Source: Paenibacillus sp. AN1007 (GTDB lineage Bacteria > Bacillota > Bacilli > Paenibacillales > Paenibacillaceae). Taken from it: DNA of 64,000 nucleotides. The DNA lies in NCBI RefSeq assembly GCF_040702995.1, contig NZ_CP159992.1, positions 5,343,501 to 5,407,500 of the forward strand, written 5' to 3'. The notes under the pieces are model-generated. The model was not told the DNA's origin, did no database searches, and saw only the letters and a list, made by a program, of their open reading frames with translations. The translations under genes were made by a program, and so were the position numbers. Positions 1 to 7,867 of this stretch are shown in pieces; positions within the stretch are counted from its first letter, which is position 1; each line of letters starts with the position of its first letter.

Positions 1-1
1 C

Positions 2-658
2 GAAGAAGGGGAAGTTGTCGTTATTGTCGGCCCCTCAGGCTCTGGCAAAAGCACACTGCTCCGCTGTATTAACCGTCTGGAAACGATCAGCGAAGGCGAA
101 CTCATTGTCAGCGGCATCCCGCTGCATCAGAAAAAGGTGGACATCAACCTCTTCCGCCGCGACATCGGCATGGTTTTCCAACATTTCAATCTGTATCCTC
201 ACAAAAAAGTCATCGATAACATTACCCTTGCACCCATGAAGGTGCGCAAGCAACCCAAAGCCCAAGCGGCAGCAACAGCAATGAAATACCTGGAACGTGT
301 CGGCATTGCCGATAAGGCGGACAGCTACCCTTCCCAATTGTCCGGTGGACAGCAGCAGCGTGTAGCGATTGCGAGAGGACTCGCGATGGAACCGAAGATT
401 ATGCTTTTTGACGAACCTACGTCTGCCCTTGATCCCGAGATGATCGGGGAGGTCCTCGATGTAATGCGCTCCCTGGCACATAACGGCATGACCATGGTTG
501 TGGTTACCCATGAGATGGGTTTTGCCCGCGAAGTGGCAGACCGGGTCATTTTCATGGACGAGGGCCGGATTGTAGAAGAGGCACCCGCCGCAGCGTTTTT
601 TGACAACCCCCGAGAGGAAAGGGCGCAGCAGTTTCTCAGCCGCCTGATCCATCACTAG
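2..658 (+). CDS. Polar amino acid ABC transporter ATP-binding protein (5' truncated)
   Basis: ATPase of an amino-acid uptake ABC transporter (GlnQ/HisP class); it hydrolyses ATP on the cytoplasmic face to drive import. The frame is open from the first bases of the window, so the start lies outside. Walker [10 protein letters not shown] is encoded at about 31-57, followed by the Q-loop region, the ABC signature LSGGQQQR, Walker [13 protein letters not shown] and the switch His in VVTHE. The C-terminal half is complete and ends in TAG. The next three genes in the same direction are the lipoprotein and two permeases, so this is a complete importer whose ATPase is encoded first. The exact amino acid cannot be told from sequence; glutamine/glutamate is the usual guess for this family. 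Confidence 0.95.
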   Translation, partial: EEGEVVVIVGPSGSGKSTLLRCINRLETISEGELIVSGIPLHQKKVDINLFRRDIGMVFQHFNLYPHKKVIDNITLAPMKVRKQPKAQAAATAMKYLERVGIADKADSYPSQLSGGQQQRVAIARGLAMEPKIMLFDEPTSALDPEMIGEVLDVMRSLAHNGMTMVVVTHEMGFAREVADRVIFMDEGRIVEEAPAAAFFDNPREERAQQFLSRLIHH

Positions 659-820
659 CTCACGCTCCTTCATGAGATTCGAAAGACACTCACACTACAA
701 CTACCAAGAAGCAATAGACACCAGAGAACCTGGCTCTCGCAATGAGAACAATTATTCCGTATCGGCATATCCGTCATCATTCTTTTATGCGCAGTCCAAT
801 TTCGAAAGGGGTCTTAATTG

Positions 821-1657
821 ATGAAAAATATAATGAAGTGGCCGTCTTTGACGTTAATGTTGGTACTAATACTGTCCCTTGTATTGTCCGGCTGTAACAC
901 GGGTACAGATACACCCTCAGCGAGCGGCGGAGGCGATGCAGAAGCGAAAGGAACGATTGAGCAGATCAAGGAACGCGGCAAGCTGGTCGCTGGTGTGAAA
1001 TACGATACCAAACTGTTCGGGCTCAAAGACCCGTCGAGCGGGAATGTGGAAGGCTTTGATGTCGACATAGCCAAAGCGATCGCCAAGCAGATTCTTGGAG
1101 ATGAGACGAAGGTCGAACTGAAAGAAGTCACCTCCAAGACACGGATTCCGATGCTGCAGAATGGGGATATCGATATCATCATCGCCACGATGACCATTAC
1201 AGATGAGCGTAAGGAGCAGGTAGATTTCAGTGATGTATATTTTGAGGCAGGTCAGTCCCTGCTGGTGAAAAGCGACAGTGCCATCACCGGGCTGGACAGC
1301 CTCGATGGCGTGAAAGTACTGGCTGTGAAAGGCTCCACGTCGGCACAGAATATACGCGAGAAGGCACCGAAGGCCGAGGTGCTGGAGTTTGATAATTATC
1401 AGGATGCATTTACGGCACTGAAAGCAGGCAAAGGGGAAGCTCTGACTACCGACAACATCATTCTCATCGGCATGCAGCAGACGGACAACAACTACAAGCT
1501 GGTTGGCGGTAACTTTACAAGCGAACCTTATGGCATGGCCATTCGCAAAGGAGACACGGCTTTTGTAGAAGAAGTGAACAAGGTGCTGAAAAGCCTGAAA
1601 GACAGCGGTGAGTACGACACCCTGCACGAGAAATGGCTGGGAAGCAAGCCTGAATAA
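821..1657 (+). CDS. Amino acid ABC transporter substrate-binding lipoprotein (family 3)
   Basis: Extracellular solute-binding protein, family 3 (GlnH-like), which captures an amino acid and hands it to the permeases at 1890-3400. The signal peptide has a hydrophobic core and the lipobox LSGC with Cys25, so it should be a membrane-anchored lipoprotein. The mature part starts with a Gly/Ser/Asp-rich linker and then shows the family pattern GKLVAGVKYD, GFDVDIAKAIA and VDFSDVYFEAGQSLLV. The ATG at 821 is preferred over the in-frame TTG at 818 because AAAGGGG ends about 9 bases upstream of it. Length (278 residues) is normal. It is followed by a hairpin-T-tract at 1835-1861 before the permeases. 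Confidence 0.94.
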   Translation: MKNIMKWPSLTLMLVLILSLVLSGCNTGTDTPSASGGGDAEAKGTIEQIKERGKLVAGVKYDTKLFGLKDPSSGNVEGFDVDIAKAIAKQILGDETKVELKEVTSKTRIPMLQNGDIDIIIATMTITDERKEQVDFSDVYFEAGQSLLVKSDSAITGLDSLDGVKVLAVKGSTSAQNIREKAPKAEVLEFDNYQDAFTALKAGKGEALTTDNIILIGMQQTDNNYKLVGGNFTSEPYGMAIRKGDTAFVEEVNKVLKSLKDSGEYDTLHEKWLGSKPE

Positions 1658-1834
1658 CATTTAGAGCGAATCTGCTGATGTGATGCATATCGTGCAGGCC
1701 TTCGCTGGCCAAGCTGCATGCTATGCATCTGGCAACGATGCAGCATTTGCCGATCTACTCAACAGATCATGGTGCATATGGTGATCTGCATAACATGTAT
1801 TGTAAGCATCTGCTGTATGTGAGAGGTATGCATG

Positions 1835-1861
1835 CAGCGGATGCGTCTGCTGTTTTATTTT
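1835..1861 (+). terminator. Intercistronic terminator/attenuator between binding protein and permeases
   Basis: The inverted repeat CAGCGGA/TCTGCTG (1835-1841 and 1846-1852, one G-T pair, four-base loop) is followed directly by TTTTATTTT. The position inside a co-directional transporter operon suggests partial termination, so that more lipoprotein than permease is made; that role is inference. The preceding gap (1660-1830) is unusually rich in TGCAT/ATGCAT words. Confidence 0.6.
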
Positions 1862-1889
1862 CACACCTGGAGAACGGGGGCACTTGTAT

Positions 1890-2612
1890 ATGGGCACATT
1901 GGATTTCAGCGTACTGTTCAGGCACTCGGACCGGTTCATTGAAGGATTCCTGAATACAATTCAAGTGAGCGTGGTAGCTCTGATTGGCAGCTTTGTGCTG
2001 GGAGCCATTCTTGCGATCTTTCGAATCTCTCCAGTCAAACCGTTAAACTGGTTCGGAACGGCCTTTGTTGAGTTTATCCGCAATATTCCACTGCTGCTGG
2101 TTGTGTTTTTTTTCTATCTTGGACTGCCTGCACTCGGTATTTCTCTGGACGGATTTATATCAGGCACTCTGGGGCTGACCATCTACACGGCCGTTTTCAT
2201 CGCGGAAGCCATTCGGGCAGGGATTCAGACCGTACCTCGCGGACAGCTGGAAGCCGCACGATCCTCCGGGCTGTCCTATGTACAGGCCATGAACCTGGTC
2301 ATTCTGCCGCAGGCCATCAAAATTGTGCTGCCCTCCATCGGCAACCAGTTTATTAATCTGGTCAAAAACTCATCCATCCTGGCAGTGGTAGCCGGAATGG
2401 ACTTGATGTATTTTGCAGACATTGTAAACTCGGATACCTTCCAGCCGCTAAGTGTATACACCATTGTTGCACTATTCTATTTGACGCTAACCTTACCACT
2501 CAGCTTTCTGGTGCACTATATGGAACGCAGGTTTGGACAGAGTGATGCCGAGGCACGCAAACCTAAAGGAAAACCGAAAAAAAACAAACCCGCTGGGCAG
2601 GTTACGATGTAG
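1890..2612 (+). CDS. Amino acid ABC transporter permease 1
   Basis: Integral membrane permease of the HisM/GlnP class. Hydrophobic segments run from about residue 20 to 220, and the cytoplasmic EAA loop is clear (EAARSSGLSYVQAMNL ... ILPQAI), which contacts the ATPase. The C-terminal tail is Lys/Pro-rich (GKPKKNKPAG), longer than usual. The ATG at 1890 is chosen over the TTG at 1884 because ACGGGGG ends 9 bases before the ATG but only 3 before the TTG. It pairs with the second permease at 2750 to form a heterodimeric channel. Confidence 0.93.
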   Translation: MGTLDFSVLFRHSDRFIEGFLNTIQVSVVALIGSFVLGAILAIFRISPVKPLNWFGTAFVEFIRNIPLLLVVFFFYLGLPALGISLDGFISGTLGLTIYTAVFIAEAIRAGIQTVPRGQLEAARSSGLSYVQAMNLVILPQAIKIVLPSIGNQFINLVKNSSILAVVAGMDLMYFADIVNSDTFQPLSVYTIVALFYLTLTLPLSFLVHYMERRFGQSDAEARKPKGKPKKNKPAGQVTM

Positions 2613-2660
2613 TGCGGAATTTGAGATGGGTTTTGGGCTTACGATAGGCTCGAGAAGGAT

Positions 2661-2702
2661 TTGAGTCTGAGTTTGAGCTTGGGCTTGGGTTTGGGTTTGG
2701 GT
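2661..2702. repeat. Degenerate hexanucleotide tandem repeat (TTGGGT/TTGAGT)n
   Basis: Seven consecutive six-base units of the form TTGAGT, CTGAGT, TTGAGC, TTGGGC, TTGGGT occupy the gap between the two permease genes. The unit length matches a second array at 26961-27038 with a different sequence. No coding role is visible; the array ends about 30 bases before the ribosome site of the next gene. Confidence 0.8.
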
Positions 2703-2749
2703 TTGCAAACATTGAACATATACTGCTCACCGAAGGAGGCATCGGATGT

Positions 2750-3400
2750 ATGGACTTTAGCGGGGCCTATGAATGGCCTAACCTTCGTTTCCTGCTGCAA
2801 GGATTTTGGGTAACCCTGCAGGTTGCGGGCTTATCCATTGTGTTCAGCTTTGTGCTGGGTACGCTGCTCGGTACAATACGATTCACACGAGTTCCCGTCC
2901 TCTCACAGATTGTGGCGGTCATCGTAGATACCATTCGTAACCTGCCGCTGCTGCTCATCATCTTTTTTATTCATATCGTGCTGCCGCAGCTCGGCATTAA
3001 AATGCCCGCCTTCTGGTCTACGGTCGTGGGTCTGAGCCTCTTTGAGGGCGCCATGATTGCAGAAATTGTGCGCAGCGGTCTTAAATCTGTGGAGCGCGGC
3101 CAAGTGGAAGCTGCTCGCTCTTCGGGCCTCAGCTACATGCAGACGCTCGGCGGCATCATTATGCCGCAAGCACTGCGCCGCATGTCTCCGCCCATGGTCA
3201 GCCAGTTCATCTCTCTGCTGAAGGATACGTCACTGGCAATCATCATCTCTCTGCCGGAGCTGATGCGTAATGTACAGATCCTTGGCGGGCAGAGCTTCGA
3301 TTACATTATCCCGGCGCTGCTTCTGGCAGCAGTCCTGTATTTCATCATCAACTACTCCCTCTCCATCGTTGCAAGAAAGCTTGAGGCACGCATGAATTAA
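2750..3400 (+). CDS. Amino acid ABC transporter permease 2
   Basis: Second membrane permease of the importer (216 residues). It has the same EAA loop as its partner (EAARSSGLSYMQTLGG ... IMPQAL) and begins MDFSGAYEWPNLRF. A strong GAAGGAGGC site at 2732-2740 fixes the ATG at 2750; the nearby ATG at 2746 is out of frame. The operon ends in the terminator at 3512-3554. Confidence 0.93.
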   Translation: MDFSGAYEWPNLRFLLQGFWVTLQVAGLSIVFSFVLGTLLGTIRFTRVPVLSQIVAVIVDTIRNLPLLLIIFFIHIVLPQLGIKMPAFWSTVVGLSLFEGAMIAEIVRSGLKSVERGQVEAARSSGLSYMQTLGGIIMPQALRRMSPPMVSQFISLLKDTSLAIIISLPELMRNVQILGGQSFDYIIPALLLAAVLYFIINYSLSIVARKLEARMN

Positions 3401-3511
3401 GAAGGGACTGCATCGCAGAACTGGCACTTTTCGAGGATCGTTCACTCTTGATGCGCTGCTCGAATTGGAACTTCCCGAGGCTCAGCTGTATAAACCCAAC
3501 GACTCCATAAT

Positions 3512-3554
3512 AAAAAGCTCCACTCTCACATATTTCGTGGGATTGGAGCTTTTT
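3512..3554. terminator. Bidirectional rho-independent terminator
   Basis: AAAAAGCTCCA at 3512-3522 and TGGAGCTTTTT at 3544-3554 form an 11-bp stem with flanking A and T runs. It separates the amino-acid importer (+) from the convergent FAD oxidoreductase operon (-), and can serve both. Confidence 0.9.
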
Positions 3555-3611
3555 AGTTCTAATAGTTCTAACGCTCCCTAGGAACCCTGCTGCTCACAAC
3601 CCACTCTTCTC

Positions 3612-4967
3612 TCAGATTGCTGCACCATTCCGACGCAGCTCGGCCTGCAGCAGCGGTACGGGCAGTTTCTCCGGGTCAAGCTTCAGCTTTACCGCCAAAG
3701 CCGCTGCTGTCCCGGCAGCCTCTCCCGTTGCCATGCAGCTCGGGGTTAGTCTGGTCGTGGCGTGGGCCTCATGTGTGGTTGAGATACACCGCCCGGCTGC
3801 CAGCAGATTGCAAATATTACGCGAGACAAGACAGCGATAAGGAATATCGTACGCTCCATCTCCTTTAATAAAAGCAGCCGTCACTCCCTGACCGGAGGGA
3901 TCATGAATATCGATTGGATAACCGCTTCTGGCAATCACATCTTCGAAGCTCCGCCCTGCAACGACATCCTCTTGAGTGAGCGCATAGTATCCAATTATAC
4001 GTCTGGATTCACGAATACCGATCTGCGGTGCTACTGCCGAGATGGAAGCCCGTTCGAAGCCTGGTACGTCACGCCGCAGAAACTCGGCAATCATCAGCAC
4101 CTGCTTCCGTCCTTCCTGTTCTGCAGTCGTTAAATCTACAGCATTTGTGGCATCATACCCCTGCACCCGAGTGCAGTTAATCAGCACCTCATCTTCCGCC
4201 GGTCCGGTAAAAAACAACACCTGATCACGCTGAATCGGCACCGCCGCTCTCTTCCAGTGTGAGTAGAAGCCGCTCACGCCCGTTAATGGAATCGTGTCCA
4301 GTTCGGCAAAGGGCGTTTTCTCATAAAATTCATCCGGGTGCGCCTGCATATACTGCTTCACACGCCCAAGGTCCACGCCGCGCATGCGGAATTTCATCGT
4401 CATGGGCTGGGACTGACTATCCGCTTCCCTTCCCTTCGCTACAGCAGCCCCAGCCAGATAAGCCGCATCGGCATCTCCGCTTGCATCAACAAATACTTCC
4501 GCTTGAATCTCGAGCTGACCGGATTTGTTCGTAACTCGCACAGCTTCTACACGACCGTCTACTGCAATAACACCATCCACAAAACTATGCAGTAAAAGCC
4601 GGACTCCCGCCTCCTGCAGCATCTCTGCCGCAACCACTTGGTAGACCGCCGGATCGTATGGTGTCACGCTGTGCACAAAACCAACGGTATCACGCAGATG
4701 CCCCGGTGAGCCGCCGCATGTCTGCAGACGGTCTACAATCTCCTGTGCAATCCCCCGAATGACCTGTTCGCCCTGCTCGGTATGAAACGTCATCCACGGA
4801 TACACCATAGCGGCCGTTGACATCCCGCCAACGAATCCGTAGCGTTCCACCAGCACTACACGGGCACCCTGGCGTCCTGCTGCGATAGCTGCTGCAATCC
4901 CCGCAGGGCCGCCTCCAATGATAACGACGTCCGCCGATTCCCTCTCCACATGTTTATGTTCACTCAT
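3612..4967 (-). CDS. FAD-dependent oxidoreductase
   Basis: Flavoprotein of the FAD-dependent oxidoreductase family found beside sugar operons (PF12831-like). The N-terminal dinucleotide fold is clear: DVVIIGGGPAGIAAAIAAG at about residues 13-31, then VVLVERYGFVGGMS. A second FAD-contact segment, VDASGDADAAYLAGAA, follows, and the C-terminus has the family pattern NLLAAGRCISTTHEAHATTR. The GGGGAGGT site lies seven to eight bases before the ATG. It is the last gene of the carbohydrate ABC operon, so it probably oxidises the imported sugar or a derivative; the substrate is not inferable. Confidence 0.88.
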   Translation of the reverse strand: MSEHKHVERESADVVIIGGGPAGIAAAIAAGRQGARVVLVERYGFVGGMSTAAMVYPWMTFHTEQGEQVIRGIAQEIVDRLQTCGGSPGHLRDTVGFVHSVTPYDPAVYQVVAAEMLQEAGVRLLLHSFVDGVIAVDGRVEAVRVTNKSGQLEIQAEVFVDASGDADAAYLAGAAVAKGREADSQSQPMTMKFRMRGVDLGRVKQYMQAHPDEFYEKTPFAELDTIPLTGVSGFYSHWKRAAVPIQRDQVLFFTGPAEDEVLINCTRVQGYDATNAVDLTTAEQEGRKQVLMIAEFLRRDVPGFERASISAVAPQIGIRESRRIIGYYALTQEDVVAGRSFEDVIARSGYPIDIHDPSGQGVTAAFIKGDGAYDIPYRCLVSRNICNLLAAGRCISTTHEAHATTRLTPSCMATGEAAGTAAALAVKLKLDPEKLPVPLLQAELRRNGAAI

Positions 4968-5012
4968 ACGTTACCTCCCCTTCCATGTGATCCACTGCCT
5001 TTCCTATCCTGA

Positions 5013-5870
5013 TTACTCTTTCAATCCCGTCATCGCTACACCCTCGATAAATCGCCGCTGCGCCAGGAAAAAAACAATCAATAGCGGCACCGTTGCCATG
5101 ACGGTCGCACTCATCAGATACTGCCAGGCTGTACCTACTTCATCGGTGAACAGGGACAATCCCAGCGGCAGTGTCATCAGCTCTCTCGAATTAATGAAAA
5201 TCAACGGATCAAAGAACTCGTTCCAACTTGTCACAAATGTAAAAATCGTCAGGGTTGCCATGCCCGGCTTTGCAAGAGGCAGCATAATCTGCCAATAGAT
5301 TCGAAATCGGCTGCAGCCGTCAATCATTGCCGCTTCCTCCAGCTCGGAGGGGACCGTAATGAAGAACTGCCGCATCACAAAGATGCCAAACACACCGCCC
5401 GCGCCAAAGATCGGCAGCAGAATCAACGGAAGATGCGTATCAATCCATCCCAGCTGTCTCATAAACAAGAACATCGGAATCGCCGTCACCTCATGGGGGA
5501 TCATCATCGCACTCAGCAGCATAAGAAAGACCACATTCCGTCCCTTGAACGGAATCTTGGCAAAGGCATACCCTGCAAGAGAAGCAAAAAACACCGTCCC
5601 CAGCACTACCAGCGCAGAGATGTAAACACTATTCCCGTAAAAACGGTGAAACGGAATCAAGCGAAACACATCGATATAATTCTGAAATTGTACTTGGTCC
5701 GGTATCCACTGCGGCGGATAGGTAAATATGCTTTGCGGTTCTTTCAAAGAAGTCGAGACCATCCAGAGCAGCGGAACAATCATGATTAACGAAACTACGG
5801 TCAGCACGAAATATGTGCCCGCAGCGGCGCCGAACCTCCGGCCGTTCAAACTAGGCATCGCCTTCACCAA
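5013..5870 (-). CDS. Carbohydrate ABC transporter permease (MalG/UgpE type)
   Basis: Second inner-membrane permease of a CUT1-type sugar importer, 285 residues with six predicted membrane spans. The EAA loop reads EEAAMIDGCSRFRIYWQIMLP, with the conserved Gly. The GTG start at 5870 has AGGTGG about 7 bases upstream and lies inside the end of the preceding permease gene (20-base overlap), so the two are translationally coupled. No ATPase gene is in the operon; CUT1 systems commonly share an MsmX-type ATPase encoded elsewhere. Confidence 0.93.
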   Translation of the reverse strand: MVKAMPSLNGRRFGAAAGTYFVLTVVSLIMIVPLLWMVSTSLKEPQSIFTYPPQWIPDQVQFQNYIDVFRLIPFHRFYGNSVYISALVVLGTVFFASLAGYAFAKIPFKGRNVVFLMLLSAMMIPHEVTAIPMFLFMRQLGWIDTHLPLILLPIFGAGGVFGIFVMRQFFITVPSELEEAAMIDGCSRFRIYWQIMLPLAKPGMATLTIFTFVTSWNEFFDPLIFINSRELMTLPLGLSLFTDEVGTAWQYLMSATVMATVPLLIVFFLAQRRFIEGVAMTGLKE

Positions 5871-6765
5871 ATACCCACCTCTTTCGAAGCTGCCACTGCA
5901 GCAGCGTTAGAATCAGTACAATCAGGAACAGCACATAGGCAAGAGACGAGGCATAGCCGAACTGAAACAGCTTGAATGCCTTTTCCCAGATGTAATAGAC
6001 CAACACCTTCGTGCTGCTGCTTGGCCCGCCTTGGGTCATGACATAGATCTGTCCGAATACTTTGAGTGATCCAATCACGGTCATCACCACGGTTAGAAAT
6101 ACAGTCGGCGTAATCATAGGTAATGTGACGTTGAAAAAAGAAGCCCTTTTGCCTGCCCCATCAAGTGTCGCCGCCTCATATAAGGAACGAGGCACTTGCT
6201 GTAATGCTGCAATGAACAGCACCATGTTCAGCCCGACATTTTTCAGCACACTGGTCACAATGACCGCAGGCATCGCCAGATTGGGATCATACAGCCAAGC
6301 TGGTCCCTTAATACCGATCATCAGCAGCAGCTGATTGATTAATCCTGACTCTGTCGCGTACATCAGCTTCCACACAATCGCCCAGACAATCAACGAAGTC
6401 ATGACCGGCACAAAAATGGCTGTTCTAAAAATGCCGATCCCCCGAATGCTCTTGGACAACAGCAGGGCAAGCAGCAGGGCGAGTACAATATTCAGCGGCA
6501 CCAGACCTGCGGTAAAATAAATCGTATTACCGAGCACTTCCCAGAACATGCTGTCCGTCATAATATCCCGGTAATTGTCCAGTCCGATAAAATGATGGTC
6601 TCCCAGCAGCGGCCAATCCGTCAGGCTCATGTATAACGCCAGGCCCATCGGAAACAGCAGCAGCAGGGTAAATCCCAGCACCATAGGTGAAATAAACAAC
6701 CAGCCAGCAATCTGCGCCTCTCTTGCGAGCGGTCCGCCGCGTCTCCGCTTGTTGGCGCGGCTCAC
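5851..6765 (-). CDS. Carbohydrate ABC transporter permease (MalF/UgpA type)
   Basis: First permease of the CUT1 sugar importer, 304 residues. The EAA loop YEAATLDGAGKRASFFNVTLP is present, and the long N-terminal cytoplasmic arm (RRRGGPLAREAQIAG) is typical. The GTG start overlaps the stop of the upstream gene as GTGA; GGAGGGACGGG lies just before it. Expression should be coupled to the upstream TIM-barrel-like gene and to the downstream permease. Confidence 0.93.
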   Translation of the reverse strand: MSRANKRRRGGPLAREAQIAGWLFISPMVLGFTLLLLFPMGLALYMSLTDWPLLGDHHFIGLDNYRDIMTDSMFWEVLGNTIYFTAGLVPLNIVLALLLALLLSKSIRGIGIFRTAIFVPVMTSLIVWAIVWKLMYATESGLINQLLLMIGIKGPAWLYDPNLAMPAVIVTSVLKNVGLNMVLFIAALQQVPRSLYEAATLDGAGKRASFFNVTLPMITPTVFLTVVMTVIGSLKVFGQIYVMTQGGPSSSTKVLVYYIWEKAFKLFQFGYASSLAYVLFLIVLILTLLQWQLRKRWVFGEGDA

Positions 6766-7841
6766 GACCCGTCCCTCCCCGCCAAACGATCCATTGCATT
6801 ACGAAAATTACTGACTGCTCTGCGCAGCTGATCCTCCGTTTTACCTGTAACGATTGCGCCGAGCATTATCGCCTTGACGCCGCTGTGGTGCAGCACCGGA
6901 ATATCCTCCGGCACCAGCTTGCGCTGGGAAGGAACCAGTACCGGAATTCCGGCCTGCTGGACCAGCCGCCGGTAGTGAAGTACGTCCGCGAAGCTTAGCG
7001 GGGTGCCGTATTCTTTTCCGGGTACAATGGAAGCCTCCAGCGCAGTAAAACCAAAGTGTGCAGCCCCAGCCACCAGAGACGGATCATACTCATCGTTAAT
7101 CGCAAACGTAGATGCCAGCCCCAGATTAAGCAGCATAAAAGAAGGCAGATGATGCGCGTAGATCGAGTAAAAATCAAATCCCATACCCGCTAGGCGCTCC
7201 ACATCCTCTCTTCGTGTTCCTTCGATGCTGCCGGATGGCACAACACCTAACGGCCCTCCGAACTCCGAGCGGATCGCGTCAAACACCTCGGTGTATTCAT
7301 CCAGTGGACCAAAATGGCTGCCGCTGGCGCGGTGTCCGACATTATAGTGCACCTTCAGCGCATCGGCACCTTCCTCCTTGGCCGCCCGTGCCAAGGCAGG
7401 ATCGTTTGCAGGCAGACTGACGATGAGCGACAGCGGTTTTTGATCCAGCAAAGCCTGCAGCCGATCCATCTTCAGCACGTCCTGCTTATCCCAAAGCTGA
7501 TCGACCTGCTGTGAATGCTGCACCTTGTGCACTCCCTGCAGCTGCTGCACATCATGCAGCTTCTTTGTCTGCTCGGACTGCTCGGATCTCTGTTCGTTGT
7601 GCATTCCCTGTAACTGACGCATCTCCTGTGCCTGCTCCGTATGGTGCACATCGCTCGGGTGCTGTCTCGGCTGTATCCGCTCCGGCTGCTGCTCGGACCC
7701 CTGTTCGCTGCGCACTTCATGCAGCTGCTGCATCTCCTGTGCCTGCCCCGTATTCTGTATATTGTTCAGCTGCTGTACTCGCTGCGTCTGCTCGGACTGC
7801 TCGGACTTCTGCTCCTTCTGTACCTTCTTCATGTGGTCCAC
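6762..7841 (-). CDS. TIM-barrel-like protein with Gln/Glu-rich N-terminal repeat extension
   Basis: Function not recognised. Residues from about 128 of the long reading (LQALLDQKPLSLIVSLPA onward) alternate predicted strands and helices and end with KAIMLGAIVTGKTEDQL, as in a phosphate-binding (beta/alpha)8 barrel. Candidate active-site segments are ALKVHYNVGHRASG and GVVPSGSIEGT. The first ~125 residues are low complexity (SEQ, QQL and QEM words), unlike any catalytic domain. The AAAGGAGG site abuts the ATG at 7850, so the GTG at 7841 (9-base spacing) is preferred. Met128 at 7469 has a weak AGGA upstream and could be a core-only start. It lies between the binding protein and permeases of a sugar operon, so a sugar-phosphate or catabolic enzyme is likely. 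Confidence 0.75.
   Translation of the reverse strand: MDHMKKVQKEQKSEQSEQTQRVQQLNNIQNTGQAQEMQQLHEVRSEQGSEQQPERIQPRQHPSDVHHTEQAQEMRQLQGMHNEQRSEQSEQTKKLHDVQQLQGVHKVQHSQQVDQLWDKQDVLKMDRLQALLDQKPLSLIVSLPANDPALARAAKEEGADALKVHYNVGHRASGSHFGPLDEYTEVFDAIRSEFGGPLGVVPSGSIEGTRREDVERLAGMGFDFYSIYAHHLPSFMLLNLGLASTFAINDEYDPSLVAGAAHFGFTALEASIVPGKEYGTPLSFADVLHYRRLVQQAGIPVLVPSQRKLVPEDIPVLHHSGVKAIMLGAIVTGKTEDQLRRAVSNFRNAMDRLAGRDGS
7578..7751 (-). repeat. In-frame imperfect repeat encoding Gln/Glu-rich tail
   Basis: Two imperfect copies of a ~20-residue unit, T(G/E)QAQEM(Q/R)QL followed by SEQ-rich residues, are encoded here. Together with the flanking SEQSEQT and VQQLQGV words they make up most of the N-terminal extension of the TIM-barrel-like protein. 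Codon-level repeats of CTG/CAG-type words on both strands suggest expansion of a short sequence rather than acquisition of a domain. Confidence 0.65.
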
Positions 7842-7867
7842 CTGTTTCATCCTCCTTTCGCTGCTCT

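Noticed and set aside
917-1660. Minus-strand frame of ~247 codons opposite the amino-acid binding protein
   Set aside because: Antisense to a well-supported lipoprotein gene with signal peptide and lipobox; no ribosome site and no domain.
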